The position numbers were made by a program, and so were the translations under genes. A stretch of DNA of 64,000 nt from Propionivibrio dicarboxylicus (GTDB taxonomy: Bacteria > Pseudomonadota > Gammaproteobacteria > Burkholderiales > Rhodocyclaceae), in contig NZ_FNCY01000004.1 in the NCBI RefSeq assembly GCF_900099695.1, positions 124,001-188,000 on the forward strand, given 5' to 3'. Below are positions 44,714 to 54,003 of this stretch, piece after piece (position 1 is the first letter of the stretch; the number at the start of each line of letters is the position of its first letter). The notes under the pieces were generated by a model, which was not told the DNA's origin, searched no databases, and worked only from the letters and a program-made list of their open reading frames with translations.

Positions 44714-45161
44714 GGGCATTGCCAACCACGCATTCCGCCGCCGCCCCGAAATCGCGAAAAACGCTGGCCTGCAAGCTCTGCCGAAGTAGGCTCCGAGTCA
44801 GCGTTTGGGACGACGCGCTCGCATGATTCGGACTTGCATGCCCCCGTTTGCCGACGGTCTCAACGCGAAACGCTCGAACTGGCAGTTGATTGCGAACTGG
44901 CGTTACCCGCCGTGGGCGATCCCTCCGGGAACCTCGCGCCCCCGTATCTTGTCGACATCCTCAGGTCTTGCCGGGTCGCCCGGAGGCACTCGCACCTGTA
45001 TATCCATCAATCGAGGACAGCGCTGCAATCGAGCACTCTAACGCAGCGTCTTGCCGCGCTTCGCTCCCTCAACCCTCGCCGTGACGCCATCGATTGAAAC
45101 CCATGGCGGAATTCAATATAGTGAATTCGTCATAAATGCAGCGCAATTCTAGGAGGCGTTT
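44714..45161. other. 448-base non-coding stretch
   Basis: No gene supported. A seven-base inverted repeat AACGCTG/CAGCGTT with a long loop occurs near 44761-44807. AT-rich DNA at 45105-45150 probably contains the promoter of the next gene. Confidence 0.4.
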
Positions 45162-47894
45162 TTGCCCTTCACCTGGTCGATCCGACGTTATCTTCTGATC
45201 CTTGTACTTGCAGTAACACTGCCCCTGGCCGGTTTGCTGATTTACTCGCTGCATCGAAACTATCTCGACGTACTCTCCCGTGCGGGCCTGATTACGACGC
45301 ATTTCACCGAGATCGCCGCGGCGGATACCGCCCGCTTTCTCCACGACACGCGGCAATTCCTGCGCGGTCTTGCCGACCGGCCGCAAACACGCCGGCTCGA
45401 CCCGACGCAATGCGACCCCTTGCTGGCGGAAATCGATGCGTTCTTTCCCCAGTTCGCCAACACCGCCGTACTCGACCGCGAAGGACAAATGCTGTGTTCG
45501 GCGCGGACGACTCCGAGCAAGGCCAAGCTGCCTTCGTTCGCCCAGAGTCTTTGGTTCCAGCAGGCGCGCAGCGCCAACACGCCCCATCTCGGCACGGCAC
45601 ATATCGGCCCGGTCAGCGGCAAATGGGTGGTGGTGATCTCCGAACCGATTCCGGCGGCCGATGGCAGTTTCACCGGACTGGTCGGCTATTCCCTCGACCT
45701 CGAAAGTTATCACCTGTTCGGACTGGCCGCCGACGCATTGCCGGCAGGCATGTCGCTCGCCGTCATCGACGGGCAAGGGCGCGTCATCCTGCGTTCGGAG
45801 AAGAGCCCCGAACAGGTCGGAACCGGTTACTCGCGCGCCGACCTGCTCGCCCAACTCGGGCAAGGCAGCGGCTATGCGCTGGCCTCGGGCGCAAACGGCA
45901 CCCAGGTGATCGCCCAAACGACGATCGAAGGGACGAACTGGCGCGTCGTCGGCACCCGGCCGGTCGCGCCCATCTTCAGCGGCGTCTGGGCATCGGCCGA
46001 GGGCCAATACGCAGCGGCAGCCCTCCTGATCGCCCTCGGCTCACTGCTTGCGCTCTTCGTCTCCCGGCGCATCGTCTGGCCGATCCGGCGTATCGCCGAC
46101 ACGGCGACCAAAGTCGCGGAAGGCGACCTGAACCACCGTCTCGACGCCGAAGGTCCCAGCGAAATCGCCACCGTCGCGACGCACCTCAACCGCATGCTCG
46201 ACATTCGCGTTGGCGCCGAAGCCCGCTTCAAGGCCCTGCTCGAGTCCGCCTCCGATGCCATCGTCGTGGCGAACCAGGAGGCCCGGATCACCATTGCCAA
46301 CGAACGCGCCACCGAACTGTTCGGCTACTCCCTCGCCGAATTGCTCGGCATGTCGATTCACGAGTTGGTGCCGGCGGAAGCACGGGACCGCCACCGCCAG
46401 GAAGTCAGCCGCTATTTTGCCGGCGGGACGCAGCGCACCCCTGCCCGCCTGGTGCTGGGGCAACGCAAGAACGGGCAGGTATTCCCATGCCACATCGGAC
46501 TCAGTCCCTTCGAGGCGGACGGTGTGCCGATGGTCTCGGCGATCATCCGCGATCTCAGCGAACGCGTTGAACTCGAAGCCCAGATCGTCCATCAGTCGCA
46601 GCACGACCCCTTGACCGGGCTGCCGAATCGCGCCCTGCTCAACGACCGGCTGGAGCGGGCCTTTGCCCGCACCCACCGCGACGGTCATCGTGTCGCGGTG
46701 ATTCATATCGACATCGACAATTTCGGCGAGATCAACGATTTCCACGGCACGGCCGTCGCCGACCAGGTGCTGTGCCGCTGCGCCGAAAGCATCATCCATT
46801 CGCTGCGCGGCACCGACTCGGTCATCCGCTCCGGCTCCGACGAGTTCATCGTCATCGTCGAGGATACGGCCGCCGATTCCGTCGCCCTGCAATTCGGTCA
46901 GCGTCTGCGCGCCGCGCTGCGCGACCTGGCCATTGAAACGCCCCGGGCGATCACGGTCACCGCCAGTATCGGCATCGCGCTGTTCCCCTGCGAGGGGGGC
47001 GCCGACGGTTTGCTCAAGCATGCCGACCTGGCGCTTGCCCAGGCACAGCGCGACGGCGGCAACACGCTGCGTTTCTTCGAGTCCGAAATGGACGCGCGGG
47101 CGTCCCGGCGGATGGATGTGCTCTCGCGCCTGCGCGGCGCCATCGGCCGCGGCGAACTCTTCTTGCATTATCAACCGAAGGTTTGCACCGCCGACGGCCA
47201 GGTCATCGGCGTCGAAGCTCTGGTACGTTGGCATAACGGCGACATCGGCATGATTCCGCCGAGCGATTTCATTCCGCTGGCCGAGGAAAGCGGTCTCATC
47301 GACGAAATCGGCGAATGGGTCCTGCGCCGCGCCTGCGAGCAAGGCATGCGCTGGCAGGCGGAAGGCCTGTCCGAGCTGAGCATCGCCGTCAATCTGTCGA
47401 CACGGCAATTCCGACAGGAACGGCTGCTGGCGCTTGTCCGCTCGGCCCTCGAAGACAGCGGACTCCCACCGCAACGGCTGGAACTGGAGATTACCGAGGG
47501 CATGCTGATGCAGGACCCGGAGAAAGCCGCCGTCGTCCTGCGCCGCCTGCATGAACTCGGTGTGCGCATCTCCATCGACGATTTCGGCACCGGCTATTCG
47601 AGCCTGTCCTACCTGCAGCGCTTCCCCGTCCATACGCTGAAAGTGGACCAGTCCTTCGTCCGCGAAATATCGAACAGTCCGGGCGCCGCAGCGATCGTGA
47701 CCGCTGTGATCTCGCTCGCGCACAGCCTCGATCTCTGCGTCGTCGCCGAAGGCGTCGAGACGGAAGCCCAGCGCCGATTCCTCGGCGACCTCGCCTGCGA
47801 CTATTGCCAGGGCTACTACTTCAGCCGTCCGGTCGCCGCCGGGGAAATCAGTGCGCTTAATGGTGCCGAGCCGGCAACCCTCCCCCGCGCCTGA
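45162..47894 (+). CDS. Sensor protein with Cache/PDC, HAMP, PAS, degenerate GGDEF and EAL domains
   Basis: 910 residues with a TTG start, decided by AGGAGG five bases upstream. TM1 about 10-28, double-Cache-like periplasmic sensor to about 285, TM2 about 286-304, HAMP, PAS (ESASDAIVVANQEARITIANE), GGDEF domain whose active-site motif reads SGSDEF instead of GGDEF, and an EAL domain with GVEALVRW, NLSTRQF, DDFGTGYSSLSYLQRFPVHTLKVD and EGVETEAQ, all intact. The likely net activity is c-di-GMP hydrolysis, with the altered GGDEF acting as a regulatory GTP-binding module. A periplasmic signal would set the activity. Confidence 0.9.
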   Translation: MPFTWSIRRYLLILVLAVTLPLAGLLIYSLHRNYLDVLSRAGLITTHFTEIAAADTARFLHDTRQFLRGLADRPQTRRLDPTQCDPLLAEIDAFFPQFANTAVLDREGQMLCSARTTPSKAKLPSFAQSLWFQQARSANTPHLGTAHIGPVSGKWVVVISEPIPAADGSFTGLVGYSLDLESYHLFGLAADALPAGMSLAVIDGQGRVILRSEKSPEQVGTGYSRADLLAQLGQGSGYALASGANGTQVIAQTTIEGTNWRVVGTRPVAPIFSGVWASAEGQYAAAALLIALGSLLALFVSRRIVWPIRRIADTATKVAEGDLNHRLDAEGPSEIATVATHLNRMLDIRVGAEARFKALLESASDAIVVANQEARITIANERATELFGYSLAELLGMSIHELVPAEARDRHRQEVSRYFAGGTQRTPARLVLGQRKNGQVFPCHIGLSPFEADGVPMVSAIIRDLSERVELEAQIVHQSQHDPLTGLPNRALLNDRLERAFARTHRDGHRVAVIHIDIDNFGEINDFHGTAVADQVLCRCAESIIHSLRGTDSVIRSGSDEFIVIVEDTAADSVALQFGQRLRAALRDLAIETPRAITVTASIGIALFPCEGGADGLLKHADLALAQAQRDGGNTLRFFESEMDARASRRMDVLSRLRGAIGRGELFLHYQPKVCTADGQVIGVEALVRWHNGDIGMIPPSDFIPLAEESGLIDEIGEWVLRRACEQGMRWQAEGLSELSIAVNLSTRQFRQERLLALVRSALEDSGLPPQRLELEITEGMLMQDPEKAAVVLRRLHELGVRISIDDFGTGYSSLSYLQRFPVHTLKVDQSFVREISNSPGAAAIVTAVISLAHSLDLCVVAEGVETEAQRRFLGDLACDYCQGYYFSRPVAAGEISALNGAEPATLPRA

Positions 47895-48048
47895 CCGCCG
47901 ACGCGGCCATGGCCGGGCAATGCGGGCGAGGCCGGCACGGCGAGGAGCGAAACGCCGTCCGCTTGCCGATGATCGATTTCGCTAAATCTCATACAATTTC
48001 GTCATTGCCCGTCGGCCGACGCCGAACCACCGACATCAGGAGAACCGC

Positions 48049-48705
48049 ATGAACACGCCCACCGCCCCAGCCGCCTGGCCGCGCGCCGTCCTGTTCGATC
48101 TGCTTTCCGCCCTGCTCGACTCGTGGACGGTATGGAACACCGTCGCCGGGTCCGAACAGCGCGGCCGCGCCTGGCGCGCCGAATACCTGCGCCTGACCTA
48201 TGGTTGCGGCGCCTATGTCGCGTATGAGGACCTGGTGCGCCAGGCGGCACATAACACCGGTCTGCCGGAAACCGTCTGCGAGGCGCTGGCGGCGGAGTGG
48301 CCGCACTTGCCGGTCTGGAGCGGCGTCAGCGAGACGCTCGCCGAAGTGCAGCGTCATTGCAAGCTCGCCGTGGTGACCAACTGCTCGCAGCGGCTCGGCC
48401 GGATCGCCGCCGACCGGATCGGCATTGCGTGGGACGTCGTCGTCACCTCGGAAGAAGCCGGGTTCTACAAGCCGGACCCCCACCCCTACCAGATGGCACT
48501 CGAAAAGCTCGGCGTGCAGCCGGCGCAGGCGGCCTTCGTCGCGGGTTCGGGCTACGACATGTTCGGCACCTCGCGCGTCGGTCTCCGCACCTATTGGCAT
48601 AACCGTATCGGCTTGAGCCTGCCGAGCGGCGCGCCGGCGCCGGAAGTCGAATCGCCGACGCTCGATGGACTGCCGGACTGGCTCGCGCATTTTCATCCGG
48701 TCTGA
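48049..48705 (+). CDS. HAD-superfamily hydrolase (haloacid dehalogenase-like)
   Basis: 218 residues. Motif I is RAVLFDLLSALLDSW, with the nucleophile Asp but not the DxD of phosphatases, as in haloacid-dehalogenase-type enzymes; motif II is LAVVTNCSQ; motif III Lys is in EAGFYKPDPHPYQMAL; motif IV is reduced to FVAGSGYDMFGTSRVG, lacking the usual second acidic residue. A hydrolase of small organic phosphates or halo-acids is likely, but substrate and activity are uncertain. Confidence 0.8.
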   Translation: MNTPTAPAAWPRAVLFDLLSALLDSWTVWNTVAGSEQRGRAWRAEYLRLTYGCGAYVAYEDLVRQAAHNTGLPETVCEALAAEWPHLPVWSGVSETLAEVQRHCKLAVVTNCSQRLGRIAADRIGIAWDVVVTSEEAGFYKPDPHPYQMALEKLGVQPAQAAFVAGSGYDMFGTSRVGLRTYWHNRIGLSLPSGAPAPEVESPTLDGLPDWLAHFHPV

Positions 48706-48830
48706 GGACACGACGATTTCATACTGACACGTCATCGTGTGGCGCGATCGCAAATTTGGTGGAAAATAGCGGTCTTTGCGCCGCCTGCCCTCCATTTTTT
48801 CCGCGCTGGTTCCAGCGCCGAGGTTCCGAC

Positions 48831-49868
48831 ATGACCGACATTTATCAGCCTCTCGACAGTCGCTATACGGCGATGTCCTATCATCCGGTTGGCCGCAGCG
48901 GCCTGAAACTGCCGCGCTTCTCCCTGGGCTTGTGGCATAACTTCGGCCAGAACGCCAATCCGGCCGACGCCCGGGCGCTGCTGCTGCGCGCCTTCGACCT
49001 CGGCATCACCCATTTCGACCTCGCCAACAACTACGGCCCGCCGCCCGGCGCCGCCGAACGCCTTTTCGGCGAGATCCTGCACGCCGACCTCGCCGCCCAC
49101 CGCGACGAACTGATCATCTCGACCAAGGCCGGCTATCCGATGTGGCCCGGCCCCTACGGCACCGACGGCTCGCGCAAGCACCTGCTCGCCAGCCTCGACC
49201 AGAGCCTCGAGCGCATGCAACTCGATTATGTCGACATCTTCTATTCGCATCGTTTCGATCCAGACACCCCGCTCGAAGAAACGATGGACGCACTGGCGAC
49301 AGCCGTCCAGCAAGGCAAGGCGCTGTATGTCGGTTTGTCGTCCTACTCGGCCAGGAAGACGCGCGAAGCCGCGGCCCTGCTGCGACAGATGGGCGTTCGC
49401 TGCCTGATCCACCAGCCGTCGTACTCGATGCTCAATCGCTGGATCGAACCGGAACTCCTGCCAACGCTCCAGGACGAAGGCATCGGCTGCATCGTCTTCT
49501 CGCCGCTCGCGCAAGGTTTGCTGACCGGAAAATATCAGCAGGGCATTCCCTCCGACTCGCGCAAGGCCAAGGGCGCCGCATCGTTCCGCGACAACTACAT
49601 CACGTCCGAGACGCTGGAACGCATCCAGAAACTCTCGGCCATCGCCGAGCGCCGCGGGCAATCGCTGGCGCAAATGTCATTGGCCTGGGTGCTGCGCCAT
49701 CCGCAGGTCTGTTCGGCGCTCATCGGCGCGAGCCGGATCAGCCAACTCGAAGAGAATATTGCCGCCCTGTCGAACACTCAATTCTCGGCCGAAGAACTCG
49801 CCGAGATCGATCTCTGGGCAAAGGATGCGGGCCTCAATATCTGGTCAGCATCGAGCAACGCCGGCTGA
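48831..49868 (+). CDS. Aldo/keto reductase (YghZ/Gpr-like)
   Basis: 345 residues from ATG 48831 (GAGG seven bases upstream). TIM-barrel aldo/keto reductase: GLKLPRFSLGLWHNFG, catalytic Asp/Tyr in FDLANNYGPPPGAAERLFGEIL, Lys in ISTKAGYPM, His in YVDIFYSHRFDPDTP, and NADPH-binding GASRISQLEENIAAL. It resembles the L-glyceraldehyde 3-phosphate reductase (YghZ) or potassium-channel beta-type subfamily. Reduces aldehydes, perhaps in methylglyoxal detoxification. Confidence 0.92.
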   Translation: MTDIYQPLDSRYTAMSYHPVGRSGLKLPRFSLGLWHNFGQNANPADARALLLRAFDLGITHFDLANNYGPPPGAAERLFGEILHADLAAHRDELIISTKAGYPMWPGPYGTDGSRKHLLASLDQSLERMQLDYVDIFYSHRFDPDTPLEETMDALATAVQQGKALYVGLSSYSARKTREAAALLRQMGVRCLIHQPSYSMLNRWIEPELLPTLQDEGIGCIVFSPLAQGLLTGKYQQGIPSDSRKAKGAASFRDNYITSETLERIQKLSAIAERRGQSLAQMSLAWVLRHPQVCSALIGASRISQLEENIAALSNTQFSAEELAEIDLWAKDAGLNIWSASSNAG

Positions 49869-50288
49869 CGCGGCCAAGCCGATCACTGGCACAGCACTGC
49901 CGACGGGCCGCCAAGCGCGGCCCGCGAGCTTTACCGGAACAGGCTCCAAGCCCCCCTGACTCCGGCAAAGAACACCCGCTATTTGCCTGCGCTTGCCAAC
50001 AGCCGTATCGCACAATCGAGCGGCCTCTTGCCTTCAGCAAAGTTCCGGATATTGCGCCATGCCTGCCGACGTGAAGGCACCCGGACATACCCAATCGCTT
50101 TACATATTCTTGCTGCCGAATTGCAAAAAACTGCGGTATCAAAGAATCATTTTTTGCTCTATATTCCTCCAAAATTTTCCAACCAATTAAGAGCCTGTGT
50201 CGGTAGGGCTCGCGATCCACGATACCTACCGAAACAGGCTCCGGAACCTTGACCCGATGCCTTGCTGATCGCCCCAGGCAGTGCTTGT
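49869..50288. other. 420-base non-coding stretch with repeats
   Basis: No gene supported. Contains ACCGGAACAGGCTCC at 49933-49947 and a related copy at 50228-50242 that forms the right arm of the long inverted repeat at 50191-50241. An AT-rich patch at 50090-50190 probably carries the promoter of the AraC-type gene. Confidence 0.5.
50191..50241. repeat. 51-bp inverted repeat (17-base arms)
   Basis: Left arm GAGCCTGTGTCGGTAGG (50191-50207), right arm CCTACCGAAACAGGCTC (50225-50241), one mismatch, 17-base loop. A partial copy of the right arm occurs 300 bases upstream at 49933, so this looks like a dispersed repeat family rather than a gene-specific terminator. Confidence 0.65.
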
Positions 50289-51185
50289 ATGACAAACCCG
50301 CGGATTCTCATTGGCAAATATCGTCAGCACGTGACCGGCCACGACGGCCTGCCGGTGCTTCGCATGCCAAAAAACTGGACTGGCCCGACCGTCGAGCGCC
50401 TGGCGATTCCGACTTCGGGCGAATGCGGCCCGCAGTTCACCGGAATGCCCGTCATCTGCACATCGCCGTTGGTACAAGGACTTCGCTGGTACAAGCATTC
50501 CTTGAACATCCAGGAAGTCCCGGTCCCGCCCAACGGTATCGATTCGCTGAGCTCCAACTACGAGCGCGAATACGAGAAATGGAAATGCGCACCGGGCCAC
50601 GAAACCTTGTGTGTCCGCTTCCATCACTCTGTCGTCGAAAAGTTCTTCCAGGACGAAGCGCTGCGCTTTGACATCGAAACCCGCTTTGCGCACAAAGATC
50701 CCGTTCTTTCGCGCCTGATCCACGATCTGGCGGCTGAAATGCAAAACGAATTGCCGAATGGCGTCATTTATGCCGAAGGCGTTTCGCTGATGATTCTCGG
50801 ATGGCTCCGACAGCACTATGCATCGACGCCACAGCAAGGCAAGGCGCCATCCGGCGGATTGTCTTCGGCACAAAAGCAGCGAATCGTCGATTTTATCGAT
50901 GCCAATATCGGCGCGCCCCTGTCGCTGGATTCGATGGCATCGCAGATCGGCATGAGCGTCTATCACTTCGCCCGCCTGTTCCGCATCACGTTCGAGATCA
51001 CGCCACACCAGTACGTGCTCAAAAAACGGCTGACACTCACGGCGCACGCACTCAGAAAATGCGCCAACAAGAGCATCTCCGACGTGGCGTTCGATTTCGG
51101 ATTCTCCAGCCAGGCGCACTTCACCGCCGCATTCCGTCGCCAGTTCGGAGACACGCCGGGAATCTGGCGGGCAAAGCACGCATAA
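50289..51185 (+). CDS. AraC-family transcriptional regulator (first of a tandem pair)
   Basis: 298 residues from ATG 50289 (a TTG at 50262 is an alternative). N-terminal effector domain of unassigned type (RMPKNWTGPTVERLAIPTSG...), C-terminal AraC domain with two helix-turn-helices: LSLDSMASQIGMSVYHFARLFR and KSISDVAFDFGFSSQAHFTAAFR, followed by QFGDTPGIWR. It shares overall layout and several segments (ECGPQ, NYERxYxKW) with the next gene, indicating duplication. Targets unknown. Confidence 0.9.
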   Translation: MTNPRILIGKYRQHVTGHDGLPVLRMPKNWTGPTVERLAIPTSGECGPQFTGMPVICTSPLVQGLRWYKHSLNIQEVPVPPNGIDSLSSNYEREYEKWKCAPGHETLCVRFHHSVVEKFFQDEALRFDIETRFAHKDPVLSRLIHDLAAEMQNELPNGVIYAEGVSLMILGWLRQHYASTPQQGKAPSGGLSSAQKQRIVDFIDANIGAPLSLDSMASQIGMSVYHFARLFRITFEITPHQYVLKKRLTLTAHALRKCANKSISDVAFDFGFSSQAHFTAAFRRQFGDTPGIWRAKHA

Positions 51186-51342
51186 GCCAGGGCCGATCCA
51201 CTTCGATCAGTTTCTGCAATTCATCACACGCCGACGACTTCACCCAACGGATATCGATCAGCATTTTCTATGGATAGCAAGAAGAACAAACAACTGACAT
51301 AAACGCTCGGTGCATTGACACCCGATACACAGGACGAGGGAA

Positions 51343-52245
51343 ATGGGGCTGCGAAAGGATTTTCTTGGAATACACTGCTCCGAGATTCTCGGGGAAGACG
51401 GGACACCGCTATTGCGCAGCCCAAGCGACTGGAAATGGGGCAGCATCGAGCGCAAGGAAATTCCCATCCGGGCGGAGTGTGGGCCACAAGTTGCCGGCTA
51501 TCCAACGATCATTGCGTCGAGATTCTCTCCCGGCCGCCGCTGGTATCGCAGCAACGGGGTGACCCGGGAAGTTCCGATGAATTTTCCCGGAGTGGATCTG
51601 CTGCCGGCCAACTATGAACGGGATTATGGGAAATGGGATTGTGGCCCCGGGGGTGAGACCGTCGTGTTGAAGCTATCCCCTTCCTATATCGAGCGGAATT
51701 TTCAGAAAGATATTCATCAGACAGGATTCGAAACGAAGTTCTCGTTCAAGGACGACAAGCTCGTTGACGCGCTGTTCAGCCTGGCCGACGAACTGCAGCA
51801 AGACACCCCTAACGGCATGATGTTTGCCGACGGCATGACCATGTCGATTGTCGGATGGCTCCTCAAGCACCATGCCAGGAAAAATCCATTGGAATCGCTT
51901 GATAACGGCAGTAGCGGCCTGACGGCAAAACAACAGGCCTCAGTGCGCGAATTCGTCGCGACGTCTCTGGCCGGAGATCTCAGCGTCGAGACGATTGCGG
52001 CCAAACTGAATATCAGTCCATTCCACTTCTCACGCTTGTTCCGCACCTCGTTCGGCATGGCACCGCACCAATACGTATTGAAAATGCGTATCGACCGGGC
52101 CGCACGACTGTTGCGATCGGATTCCCGGCGTTCCATATCCGATATTGCGATGGCCGTTGGCTTTTCGAGCCAGTCGCATCTCACCAACGCATTCAAGCGC
52201 TGTGTCGGCGAATCACCGGCGCGGTGGCGTCAATTACACGACTAG
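51343..52245 (+). CDS. AraC-family transcriptional regulator (second of a tandem pair)
   Basis: 300 residues, GAGGGAA before ATG 51343. C-terminal AraC domain: LSVETIAAKLNISPFHFSRLFR and RSISDIAMAVGFSSQSHLTNAFKR. The N-terminal domain parallels that of the previous gene, including AECGPQVAGYP, LPANYERDYGKWDCGPGGETV and DELQQDTPNGMMFADGMTMSIVGWL. The MFS transporter gene starts 24 bases later and may be its target. Confidence 0.9.
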   Translation: MGLRKDFLGIHCSEILGEDGTPLLRSPSDWKWGSIERKEIPIRAECGPQVAGYPTIIASRFSPGRRWYRSNGVTREVPMNFPGVDLLPANYERDYGKWDCGPGGETVVLKLSPSYIERNFQKDIHQTGFETKFSFKDDKLVDALFSLADELQQDTPNGMMFADGMTMSIVGWLLKHHARKNPLESLDNGSSGLTAKQQASVREFVATSLAGDLSVETIAAKLNISPFHFSRLFRTSFGMAPHQYVLKMRIDRAARLLRSDSRRSISDIAMAVGFSSQSHLTNAFKRCVGESPARWRQLHD

Positions 52246-52269
52246 AACGTACACTGACGACCCTGCTCG

Positions 52270-53604
52270 ATGAAGATCGTGCCCGGCTGGCTCTGCTTGA
52301 ATTGGCGCCGCTCCGATTCCAATCGTCGAATCGAAGCAAGACTCGCTTTAGCAGCTTGGATCGCAAGCATGCTCGAGTACTATGGATTCTTCCTCTACGC
52401 GACAGCGGCATCGCTGGTGCTCGGCCCGCTCTATTTCCCGGCCAATGATTCGAGCATCACCTCGCTTGCGATTTTTGCCTCGGTGGGAATTGGGTTCATT
52501 GCGCGCCCAATCGGTGCCCTTGCTCTCGGCATCATTGGCGACACCCTCGGACGCAGGCTCGTGCTCGGAATTACGCTGTTCGTCATGGGCGCATCGACTT
52601 TTCTGATTGGCGTATTGCCGACGCATCAGGACATTGGCGTGCTTGCCCCGTTGATGCTGATCGTATTCCGGTTTCTTCAAGGCTTGGCAGTGTCCGGACA
52701 ACACTCGGGAACAAGCAGTCTTGCGCTTGAACTCAGCGACGCCGGCAGACGCGGTTTTTACACGAGTTCCGTTCTCAGTGGAACACAGGCCGGATTGATC
52801 CTGGCGTCGGGATGCCTGCTGCTTCCGTCGGTCGCCCTGTCGCCGAGCAGCTTCGCCGCCTGGGGCTGGAGAATTCCCTTTCTGCTCGGATTCGTGATCG
52901 TGGGATTCGGTCTATGGACCCAATCGCACTTGCCGGAAAGCCCGTCATTCGCGTCCGGGACCCGGACCTCCGATACCTGGCTGACGCCGCTGCGACACCT
53001 GCTCTGTCATTGCAAGCGCGACAGCCTGCTCGTCATCGCCGCTTCACAAGTCTCGGTGGTGAGCAGCATCGTCGGGGTCTACTCCCTCGCGCTGGCGGTC
53101 AATGTTTCGCGGATGTCGATGACGACGATGCTGTCCGTTCAGCTGACGAGCGCGTTGGTCGGCGTATTTACGATTCCGGCCTGGGCCCATCTTTCCGACA
53201 AGATCGGAAGGCGCCCCGTATTCCTGCTCGGGACAGTGTTGTCGGCCATTCTGATCTGGCCCTATTTCCTTGCGATCGACGATGCCAACGTGCACATGAC
53301 CTTTGTTTTCGGCATATTGCTTTCGGGGATCGCCTACGGTGCGGTCAACGGCGTTTGGCCAGCCATGTATGGCGAAATGTTCGCCACCAGGATTCGCATC
53401 ACCGGCATGGCAAGCACAACCCAGATTGGCTTTGCCCTAACTGCCCAGGCACCACTCGCGGCCACTTTCCTGACGGGCGAGTCATCCGACTGGAGCGTTG
53501 CGCCCTGGATCACCAGCATCGGATGCCTGGTGTCCGTGCTCGCTGTCCTGCGCTTTCCCGAGACGAGCCGAATAAACGTCGACGAGCTTGGCTCGAAGCC
53601 CTGA
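52270..53604 (+). CDS. MFS transporter, metabolite:H+ symporter-like
   Basis: 444 residues, 12 membrane helices. Family marks: AAWIASMLEYYGFFLYATAASLVLGPLYFP, RPIGALALGIIGDTLGRRLVLGITL (MFS signature), RFLQGLAVSGQHSGTSSLALE, and a second-half GRRP in AHLSDKIGRRPVFLLG. It resembles the MHS/ProP subgroup that imports organic acids or osmolytes. The transported compound is unknown; it sits behind two AraC regulators and is probably controlled by one. Confidence 0.88.
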   Translation: MKIVPGWLCLNWRRSDSNRRIEARLALAAWIASMLEYYGFFLYATAASLVLGPLYFPANDSSITSLAIFASVGIGFIARPIGALALGIIGDTLGRRLVLGITLFVMGASTFLIGVLPTHQDIGVLAPLMLIVFRFLQGLAVSGQHSGTSSLALELSDAGRRGFYTSSVLSGTQAGLILASGCLLLPSVALSPSSFAAWGWRIPFLLGFVIVGFGLWTQSHLPESPSFASGTRTSDTWLTPLRHLLCHCKRDSLLVIAASQVSVVSSIVGVYSLALAVNVSRMSMTTMLSVQLTSALVGVFTIPAWAHLSDKIGRRPVFLLGTVLSAILIWPYFLAIDDANVHMTFVFGILLSGIAYGAVNGVWPAMYGEMFATRIRITGMASTTQIGFALTAQAPLAATFLTGESSDWSVAPWITSIGCLVSVLAVLRFPETSRINVDELGSKP

Positions 53605-54003
53605 CAAGCCCGCCAGCGCCCGACGGCACTGACACGCTTCCCGAAGAAGCACGCGCATGCACCTCCGGATACTTCTTCGGCATACGCCCGTATATACGTA
53701 CAAAACAACAACCGGATGTCATTGTCTCCGGCAACGACACGATTCGAATAGATCAGCACAAATTTGCAATAGTGCGCCTGTTTTATGAAAGACCGCCCGA
53801 CCTTCTCTGGGTAGGCTGAATGAATAGCGCGACGGTCGTCATCAAGCGCCCCGTCGACGCAGAAAGATCCCGCCAACGTAGCTCAGTTGAAGCGGAGATC
53901 ATATAAATCAATAGGGGAAGGAAACGCTTGACCATGGCCATCGTCCTGCTCGTCGACATCGGCAAGCTCCGGTATTGCAGCATTGCGGTATAGCATCGTG
54001 AGA
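53605..54003. other. 399-base non-coding stretch before the T2SS operon
   Basis: No gene seen. An inverted repeat CCGAAGAAG/CTTCTTCGG (53641-53649 and 53672-53680) lies 37 bases after the MFS stop and could end that transcript, though no T-tract follows. CGTATATACG (53689-53698) is a ten-base palindrome. AT-richer DNA at 53690-53800 and 53880-53910 may carry the gsp promoter. Confidence 0.45.
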
